64,000 bases of DNA from Bacteroidales bacterium. GTDB taxonomy: Bacteria; Bacteroidota; Bacteroidia; Bacteroidales; Marinilabiliaceae. This document shows, piece after piece, positions 57,406-64,000 of this stretch. The stretch covers positions 1-64,000 of the forward strand of contig JALEMI010000020.1 in NCBI GenBank assembly GCA_022768325.1, given 5' to 3'. The position numbers and the translations under genes were made by a program. Numbering within the stretch: position 1 is the first letter of the stretch; each line of letters starts with the position of its first letter. Below the pieces are notes generated by a model, which made no database searches, had not been told where the DNA came from, and saw nothing but the letters and a program-made list of their open reading frames with translations.

Positions 57406-58008
57406 TTAGAAATTTTGGGCAGAATTCTCGTAGGCCTCGGTCTTCTCCTTGTTTGTGAGGAGGTAGTCGATGTCGTCGAGACCGTTCATGAGGCAGTGCT
57501 TCTTGTAGCCGTTGATTTCGAACTTCTCGGACTTGCCTGTTGCCTCGTTGGTGATGGTCTGATTTGGGAGGTCGACCTTGACGATTGTCTTAGGGTTGGC
57601 CTTGATGGACGCGAAGAGCTCGGCGAGGAAACCTTCGGAGACTACGACGGGGAGGACGAAGTTGTTGAGCTCGTTGTTCTTGTGGATATCGGCAAAGAAG
57701 CTGGAGACGACAACGCGGAAGCCGTAGCCGGCGATGGCCCAGGCGGCATGCTCGCGGCTGGAGCCAGAGCCGAAGTTCTTGCCGGCGACGAGGATTTGGC
57801 CTGAATAGGTTGGGTCGTTGAGGACGAAGGCCTTATTGAGCGAGCCGTCGGGATTGTAACGCCAATCGCGGAAAAGGTTCTCGCCGAAGAACTTCTCCTC
57901 GCGGGTTGTGGCCTTGAGGAAACGAGCTGGGATGATTTGGTCGGTGTCGACGTTCTCGAGTGGGAGAGGGACGCAGGTGCTCTCGATTATGTTGAATTTC
58001 TGTTTCAT
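57406..58008 (-). CDS. leuD: 3-isopropylmalate dehydratase small subunit
   Basis: '[33 protein letters not shown]', '[15 protein letters not shown]'. Confidence 0.96.
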   Translation of the reverse strand: MKQKFNIIESTCVPLPLENVDTDQIIPARFLKATTREEKFFGENLFRDWRYNPDGSLNKAFVLNDPTYSGQILVAGKNFGSGSSREHAAWAIAGYGFRVVVSSFFADIHKNNELNNFVLPVVVSEGFLAELFASIKANPKTIVKVDLPNQTITNEATGKSEKFEINGYKKHCLMNGLDDIDYLLTNKEKTEAYENSAQNF

Positions 58009-58040
58009 TGTTAGGATGCCGTTTGAGGTGTGAGTGAGGA

Positions 58041-59435
58041 TTAGAGAAGTGTGCGGGGGTCGGTGATGACGCCCGTGACAGCAGCGGCGGCGGCTACGAG
58101 AGGGCTTGCCAGGAGAGTGCGCGAGCCGGGGCCTTGGCGGCCCTCGAAGTTGCGGTTGCTGGTGGAGACGGCGTATTTGCCAGCGGGAATCTTATCGTCG
58201 TTCATGGCGAGGCAAGCGGAGCAGCCCGGTTGACGGATTGCGAAACCGGCCTCGGCGAAGATCTTGTCGAGACCCTCCTCGCGGATTTGCTGGTCGACGA
58301 GCCACGAGCCTGGGACGAGCCATGCCGTTACGCCGTCGGCCTTCTTGCGTCCCTTGACGATGGAGGCGAAGGCGCGGAAATCTTCGATGCGGCCGTTGGT
58401 GCAAGCGCCGAGGAAGACGTAATCGATCTTATGGCCGATGAGGTTTTGGCCAGGTTGGAAGCCCATATAGTTCATGGACTTGAGGAAAGACTCTTGTCCA
58501 GCCTTGTCGATGGTGTCGATGGCGGGGATATTGTCGGTGATGGCCATGCCCATGCCTGGGTTGGTGCCGTAGGTAATCATGGGTTGGATGTCCTCGGCCT
58601 TGAAAGAGAGCTCCTTATCGAAGACGGCATCGTCGCCGCTCTTGAGTGTCTTCCAATAGGCGACGGCCTTGTCCCAAGCCTCGCCCGTGGGAGCGAACTC
58701 GCGGCCCTTGATGTACTCGAAAGTTGTCTCGTCGGGAGCGATGAAGCCGCCACGAGCGCCCATCTCGATGGAGAGGTTGCAGAGAGTGAGGCGGCCCTCC
58801 ATGGTGAGATTGCGAACGGCCGAGCCGGCGTACTCGACGAAATAGCCCGTTGCGCCGGAGGTGGTGAGCTTGCTCATGAGATAGAGGGCGATATCCTTGG
58901 CGGTGACGCCCTTTTGGAGAGTGCCCTCGACGCTGATTCGCATGGACTTGGGCTTTTGCTGGAGGATGCACTGGGAGGCCATTACCATCTCGACCTCGGA
59001 CGTACCGATACCGAAAGCGACGGCACCCATGGCACCGTGGGTTGAGGTGTGGCTATCGCCGCAGACGAGGGTCATGCCAGGGAGGGAGAGGCCACGCTCT
59101 GGGCCGACAACGTGGATGATTCCGTTGTGGTCGGTATTCATGGCGAAGTGGTTGAGGCCGAACTCCTCACAGTTCTTGGCGAGGGTGTCTACCTGCGTGC
59201 GAGAGACGGGATCTTCGATGGGCTTGTCTTGGTCGTGGGTGGGGGTGTTGTGGTCCGGCATACAATAGATCTTGTCGGCGCGGAAGCACTTGATACCCCT
59301 ATTCCTGAGGCCCTCGAAAGCCTGCGGGCTTGTGACCTCGTGGCAATAGAGACGGTCGATGTAGAGCTGCGTAGGTCCGTCGGGGACAATCTGCACGACG
59401 TGGGAATCCCATATTTTGTCGAAGAGCGTATTCAT
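58041..59435 (-). CDS. leuC: 3-isopropylmalate dehydratase large subunit
   Basis: '[14 protein letters not shown]', '[32 protein letters not shown]', '[14 protein letters not shown]'. Confidence 0.97.
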   Translation of the reverse strand: MNTLFDKIWDSHVVQIVPDGPTQLYIDRLYCHEVTSPQAFEGLRNRGIKCFRADKIYCMPDHNTPTHDQDKPIEDPVSRTQVDTLAKNCEEFGLNHFAMNTDHNGIIHVVGPERGLSLPGMTLVCGDSHTSTHGAMGAVAFGIGTSEVEMVMASQCILQQKPKSMRISVEGTLQKGVTAKDIALYLMSKLTTSGATGYFVEYAGSAVRNLTMEGRLTLCNLSIEMGARGGFIAPDETTFEYIKGREFAPTGEAWDKAVAYWKTLKSGDDAVFDKELSFKAEDIQPMITYGTNPGMGMAITDNIPAIDTIDKAGQESFLKSMNYMGFQPGQNLIGHKIDYVFLGACTNGRIEDFRAFASIVKGRKKADGVTAWLVPGSWLVDQQIREEGLDKIFAEAGFAIRQPGCSACLAMNDDKIPAGKYAVSTSNRNFEGRQGPGSRTLLASPLVAAAAAVTGVITDPRTLL

Positions 59436-59490
59436 TGTGTTGGTTTTGTAAGACCTTGTGGTCTATTATTCTAAATATGAATTGAATGGA

Positions 59491-60999
59491 TTACTTGGTA
59501 ACTGGGGCGTGGAAACGGTTGATGCAATCGACGTAGGCCTCGACTGTGGCGCAGACGATGTCTGTGTTTGCGGCGAAGCCGTAGTAGATATGGTCGTCGT
59601 GCTCAACCTGGACGTGGACTTTGCAGGTGTCGTCGCTTCCCTTGCTGATGCTCTGGATGGTGAGCTCCTTCAGGGTCATGGTGCGATGGATGATGTTCTT
59701 GAGTGCGTTGAGGGCTGCGTCGACGGGGCCGTTGCCTGTTGCGGAGGCAGTGAACTTCTCTCCGGCGATGTCGAGTCCGATTGCGGCCATTGGCTGTACG
59801 CCTACGCCACTGGTGACCTGCATGAAATCGATTTTCACGTGGTTGGCTTTTGCCACATCGGCGCCAACGAGCATGAGCAAGTCGTCGTCGTTGACCTCCT
59901 TCTTCTTGTCGGCGAGTTTGAGGAACTGCTCGTATGTCTTGTCGAGCTTGTCGCCCTCGATTTTGACACCGAGCTCGCTGAGGCGGTGGCGGAGTGCGGC
60001 GCGTCCGCTACGCGCGGTGAGGACGATGGAATTGTCGTCGATGCCGACATCGTGGGGGTCCATAATCTCGTAGGTGGAGAGATTTTTGAGGACGCCGTCT
60101 TGGTGGATGCCGCTGGAGTGGGCGAAAGCGTTACGTCCGACGATGGCCTTATTGGGCTGAACGGGCATATTCATGAGGCTGGAGACCATTCGGCTTATGG
60201 GGTAGATCTGCTTGGTATTGATGTTGGTGTCGATACCTAAGCCCTTGTGGCACTTGAGAATCATGGCGACCTCTTCGAGCGAGGTGTTACCGGCTCTCTC
60301 TCCGATGCCGTTGATGGTGACCTCGGTCTGCCTTGCGCCGTTGATTACGCCGGCCATGGTGTTGGCTGTTGCCATTCCGAGGTCGTTGTGGCAGTGAGTG
60401 GAGATGATGGCGTTCTCGATGCCGTCGACATGGTCGACGAGGTACTTGATTTTTGCGCCATACTCTTGCGGGAGGCAGTAGCCCGTGGTGTCGGGGATGT
60501 TGACGACCGTCGCGCCGGCCTTGATTACGGCCTCGACTACGCGGGCGAGGTACTCGTTGTCGGTTCGTCCCGCGTCCTCGGCGTAGAACTCGACATCGTC
60601 GACATAGCGACGGGCGTACTTGACGGCCCTTACGGCTCGCTCGATAATCTCCTCGCGGTTGGAGTTGAACTTATATTTGATGTGGCTGTCGGACGTGCCG
60701 ATGCCAGTGTGAATTCGTTTGTGCTTAGCGTAACGGAGAGCATCGGCGGCGACGTCGATATCCTTCTCGACGGCGCGGGTAAGAGCGCAGATGGTGGGCC
60801 ACGTTACGGCCTTAGAAATTTCGATTACAGAATTGAAGTCGCCCGGGCTTGAGATGGGGAATCCTGCCTCGATGACGTCAACGCCAAGGGCCTCGAGGGC
60901 TTTGGCAACCTGAATTTTCTCAACGGTGTTGAGCTGGCAACCTGGCACCTGCTCGCCGTCGCGGAGTGTGGTATCGAAGATATAGACTCTGTTGTCCAT
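59491..60999 (-). CDS. leuA: 2-isopropylmalate synthase
   Basis: '[49 protein letters not shown]', '[15 protein letters not shown]'. Confidence 0.95.
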   Translation of the reverse strand: MDNRVYIFDTTLRDGEQVPGCQLNTVEKIQVAKALEALGVDVIEAGFPISSPGDFNSVIEISKAVTWPTICALTRAVEKDIDVAADALRYAKHKRIHTGIGTSDSHIKYKFNSNREEIIERAVRAVKYARRYVDDVEFYAEDAGRTDNEYLARVVEAVIKAGATVVNIPDTTGYCLPQEYGAKIKYLVDHVDGIENAIISTHCHNDLGMATANTMAGVINGARQTEVTINGIGERAGNTSLEEVAMILKCHKGLGIDTNINTKQIYPISRMVSSLMNMPVQPNKAIVGRNAFAHSSGIHQDGVLKNLSTYEIMDPHDVGIDDNSIVLTARSGRAALRHRLSELGVKIEGDKLDKTYEQFLKLADKKKEVNDDDLLMLVGADVAKANHVKIDFMQVTSGVGVQPMAAIGLDIAGEKFTASATGNGPVDAALNALKNIIHRTMTLKELTIQSISKGSDDTCKVHVQVEHDDHIYYGFAANTDIVCATVEAYVDCINRFHAPVTK

Positions 61000-61177
61000 G
61001 CTAAATTATTAAAAAAGACCGTGGCTTGCGGCGGCTGTGACGCACCGGCCATGGGAGTGAGAAATGTGGGAAAAATTGCCCTTTGGCGTTGGGACGTTGT
61101 CGTCTTTTTTGGGGAAAATGCGCGAGAGGTGTTGTTGCGCCGTCGCGCGGGGCGCATGATTTGTAGGGAGAAAAAGG

Positions 61178-61218
61178 GAGGCGCGGGACAATTGGAGAGA
61201 GCCTATGCCCCGCGCCTC
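61178..61218 (-). terminator. hairpin terminator between ilvC and leuA
   Basis: GAGGCGCGGG...CCCGCGCCTC followed by CCTTTTTCTCC on minus strand. Confidence 0.7.
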
Positions 61219-61243
61219 AGAATGGATTACAGGCGAACCTGTT

Positions 61244-62287
61244 TTAGTTGTTCTCAGGACGGAGCTTGCGGACGGTGACAGCGGTCTGCCACATCTCGCT
61301 CTCGCGGAGGGCTTTAAGCTCTTTCTCAAGGCCGACACGGTAGTCGGGCTTGGAGTTGGAGTCCATGGAGATTTGCGCCTCGTTGCCGAGCTTGACGCTC
61401 ATATAGAGCCACTGCATGATGGGCTTGATGGCGTCGTGGAAGCGAGGATACCAGTCGAGTGCGCCGCGCTGAGCTGTGGTGGAGCAGTTGGCGTACATCC
61501 AGTCCATACCCTTCTCAGCGAAGAGAGGCATGAGGCTCTGTGTGAGCTCCTCAACGGTCTCGTTGAAGGCCTCGGAGGGGGTGTGGCCGTTCTCGCGGAG
61601 TACCTCGTACTGAGCGAGGAGGAGGCCCTGGATGGCACCCATGAGAGAGCCGCGCTCGCCGGTGAGGTCAGAGGTAGCCTCGCGCTGGAAGGTGGTCTCG
61701 AAGAGATAGCCGGAGCCGATGCCGATGCCGAGGGCGAGAGCCTTGTCGAGGGCCTTGCCGGAAGCGTCTTGATAGACAGCGTAGGAAGAGTTGAGGCCAC
61801 GACCCTGGAGGAACATGCTGCGGAGGGAGGTGCCGGAGCCCTTAGGAGCTACCATGATGACGTCGATGTCGGCGGGGGGAACGCACTTGGTGCGGTCGTT
61901 CCAGGTGATGGCGAAGCCGTGGGAGAAGTAGAGAGTCTTGCCAGCGGTGAGAGACTCCTTGATGGTGGGCCAAACGCTGAGGACAGCGGCGTCGGAGAGG
62001 AGGCACATGATGACGGTGCCTTTCTTGACGGCCTCCTCGATGGAGAAGAGGGTCTCGCCGGGCTTCCAGCCGTCGGCAACGGCCTTCTCGTAGGTCTTGC
62101 CCTGACGCTGGCCAACGATGACGTTGAAGCCGTTGTCGCGGAGGTTGAGCGCCTGACCGGGGCCTTGGACACCATAGCCGATGACGGCGATGGTCTCGTT
62201 CTTCAGGATTTCACGTGCTTTCTCGAGGGGGAACTCTTCGCGGGTCATGACTTCCTCAGTGACGCCGCCAAAATTCATCTTTGCCAT
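61244..62287 (-). CDS. ilvC: ketol-acid reductoisomerase
   Basis: 'IAVIGYGVQGPGQALNLRDNGFNVIVGQRQG', 'FFSHGFAI'-like, 'MVAPKGSGTSLR'. Confidence 0.95.
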   Translation of the reverse strand: MAKMNFGGVTEEVMTREEFPLEKAREILKNETIAVIGYGVQGPGQALNLRDNGFNVIVGQRQGKTYEKAVADGWKPGETLFSIEEAVKKGTVIMCLLSDAAVLSVWPTIKESLTAGKTLYFSHGFAITWNDRTKCVPPADIDVIMVAPKGSGTSLRSMFLQGRGLNSSYAVYQDASGKALDKALALGIGIGSGYLFETTFQREATSDLTGERGSLMGAIQGLLLAQYEVLRENGHTPSEAFNETVEELTQSLMPLFAEKGMDWMYANCSTTAQRGALDWYPRFHDAIKPIMQWLYMSVKLGNEAQISMDSNSKPDYRVGLEKELKALRESEMWQTAVTVRKLRPENN

Positions 62288-62355
62288 TTTGTTGTGCTTA
62301 TGATTCTTTTAAGTTGTTTGCTTTGAATAAGAAATTGTCTTGACCGTGCTGACAA

Positions 62356-62943
62356 TCAGGCCATGTTGTCATCGGCTGCCGTGAGGAGCTGTGCTTTCTC
62401 GGCACGTTTTTGCTGATGCTCGATGAAGCGGGAGACGCGCTCGACGGTGCTCTTGGTGATGGCGACACGTCCTGAGCGGACGAACTGGAGGACGCCGTAG
62501 GGTGCCAGCTCATCGTAGAGGCGGCGTGTCTCGTCGCAGTGGCCGGTCTTTTGGAGGACGGTGTAGGTCCTGTTGATTTCGAGGATTTGGGCGTTATTGC
62601 GGCGCACAAGTTCCTCAAAATCGGGGCTTTCTAAGATTGTATCGGTCTGAACCTTGTAGAGAGCCACCTCTTGGTAGATGATCTCGTTGTCGGTATAGTA
62701 GAAGGCCTTGAGGACATCGATACGCTTCTCGATTTGGCGGACGACAGCCTCGATGGTCTTATGGTCGGTGCGGCAGGCGATGGTGAACTTGTGGACGCCC
62801 TCGATGGCCGACGACGACACGGAGAGACTCCAGATGTTGAGGTTTCGGCGGGTGAAGATTATGGAAATCTGGTTGAGTATGCCGACCTGGTTCTCGGTGT
62901 AGACCGTGACCGTGTATAGTGTATTTTCTTTCTGCTCTGGCAT
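62356..62943 (-). CDS. ilvN: acetolactate synthase small subunit
   Basis: 'LYTVTVYTENQVGILNQISIIFTRRNLNIWSLSVSSSAIEGVHKFTI' ACT domain. Confidence 0.93.
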   Translation of the reverse strand: MPEQKENTLYTVTVYTENQVGILNQISIIFTRRNLNIWSLSVSSSAIEGVHKFTIACRTDHKTIEAVVRQIEKRIDVLKAFYYTDNEIIYQEVALYKVQTDTILESPDFEELVRRNNAQILEINRTYTVLQKTGHCDETRRLYDELAPYGVLQFVRSGRVAITKSTVERVSRFIEHQQKRAEKAQLLTAADDNMA

Positions 62944-62974
62944 TTCGGTTTGGCTTTAAGTCTTTGACATCCAA

Positions 62975-64000
62975 TTACTTTTTGGCCAAGGGCTCGTATT
63001 CGTACCAGTTGTTGGTGTTGAGCATGATGTCTGTGATGCTCTTGCCTGGCGGAATCATGGGGAAGACGTTGTCTTGCTCCTCGACGTGGACCTCAAGGAG
63101 GAAAGGCTCGTCGGGATTTGCCAACATCTGCTTGACGGCCTCGTCCAGCTCCTCGCGTTTCTCGACACGGCGATGAGTGATGCGGTATGAGCCGGCGAGG
63201 GATTGGAAATCGGGATTGTCAAGGCGTGTGAACGAATAGCGAGAGCCGAAGAAGAGCTGTTGCCACTGGCGGACATTGCCGAGCCAGTTATTGTTGAGCA
63301 GCACAATCTTGACACCGAGCTTCTCTTGCATTATCGTGCCGAGCTCCTGAACGGTCATCTGGAGACCGCCATCGCCGCAGAAGACGCATACATTGCGGTC
63401 TGGGGCGGCGACCTTGGCTCCCACGGCTGCGGGGAGACCGAAGCCCATCGTGCCGAGACCGCCCGAAGTGAGGAGGCTGCGAGAGTGGCAGAAGGTGCTG
63501 TATCGGGCACTTATCATCTGGTTTTGACCGACATCGGTGACGACGATGGCCTCGGACTTTCCGATGCGGCTGACGGCATCGACAACCTCGCCCATGCGGA
63601 TATGGCCTGCGCCGGGTGCGACCTCGTGGCGGCTGACGAGCTCTGTCTCGTCGGCATTGCACTTGTCGAAAGAGGCCTCCCACTCATCGTGGCGGGCGGG
63701 ATTGACAATCTGCGTCAGGGCCTTGAGTGCCTCGCGGGCGTCGCCCTCGATACCGACCTCGACGGGGATAATCTTGCCGAGCTCGGCGCGGTCTATGTCG
63801 ATATGGATTATCCGGGCTTGGCGTGCGTAGGTTCCGACTACACCCGTGACGCGGTCGTCGAAGCGCATACCTACGGCGAGGAGGACATCGCACTCGTTGG
63901 TCTTGATGTTGGGGCCAATGTTGCCATGCATTCCGACCATGCCCTTGTAGTGTGGGTTCTTGCTATCGAGGGCGCTGAGACCGAGGAGGGTTGACGCGGC
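62975..64000 (-). CDS. ilvB: acetolactate synthase large subunit (5' part outside window)
   Basis: Frame stays open to window end (AASTLLGLSALDSKNPHYKGMVGMHGNIGPNIKTNECDVLLAVGMRFDDRVTG...); TPP-domain 'CVFCGDGGLQMTVQELGTIMQEKLGVKIVLLNN'. Confidence 0.96.
   Translation of the reverse strand, partial: AASTLLGLSALDSKNPHYKGMVGMHGNIGPNIKTNECDVLLAVGMRFDDRVTGVVGTYARQARIIHIDIDRAELGKIIPVEVGIEGDAREALKALTQIVNPARHDEWEASFDKCNADETELVSRHEVAPGAGHIRMGEVVDAVSRIGKSEAIVVTDVGQNQMISARYSTFCHSRSLLTSGGLGTMGFGLPAAVGAKVAAPDRNVCVFCGDGGLQMTVQELGTIMQEKLGVKIVLLNNNWLGNVRQWQQLFFGSRYSFTRLDNPDFQSLAGSYRITHRRVEKREELDEAVKQMLANPDEPFLLEVHVEEQDNVFPMIPPGKSITDIMLNTNNWYEYEPLAKK

Noticed and set aside
60825-61157. ORF MRPARRRNNTSRAFSPKK... 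upstream of leuA as a leader peptide
   Set aside because: Too long, overlaps leuA, and not enriched in Leu/Ile/Val codons
1-64000. tRNA, rRNA, prophage or transposase genes
   Set aside because: None could be recognised by reading; a tRNAscan/Rfam run would be decisive

Overview
The window is a chromosomal segment of a Bacteroidales-type bacterium. The taxon is inferred from T9SS genes (porU, porV, gldJ-like), Bacteroidetes-style TAnnTTTG promoters and DUF6266/DUF5675/DUF5683 proteins. Most of it is housekeeping and amino-acid biosynthesis on the minus strand: a his-birA operon, an arg operon, lysC-lysA, ilv-leu, topoisomerase IV and parAB. The most interesting items are: (1) a complete transcription-attenuation leader upstream of hisG, with a 26-aa leader peptide containing 7 His, an antiterminator segment and an intrinsic terminator; (2) a two-gene Eco47II-like restriction-modification cassette inserted exactly at the parB/DUF5683 overlap and flanked by a perfect 77-bp direct duplication that keeps both host genes intact; (3) a plus-strand aryl-polyene-like cluster (aromatic amino acid lyase, KR, two ACPs, acyltransferase, dehydratase, thioesterase, two KS, CLF-like protein, polysaccharide deacetylase) with no recognisable acyl-ligase, exporter or DarA/DarB; (4) an interspersed, intergenic, hairpin-forming repeat family with 25-bp modules at three loci; (5) a terminator-like hairpin in the greA 5' leader; (6) a HisD-HisC fusion. 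No rRNA, tRNA, CRISPR array or transposase was recognised. All calls come from reading the sequence; no database search was run.
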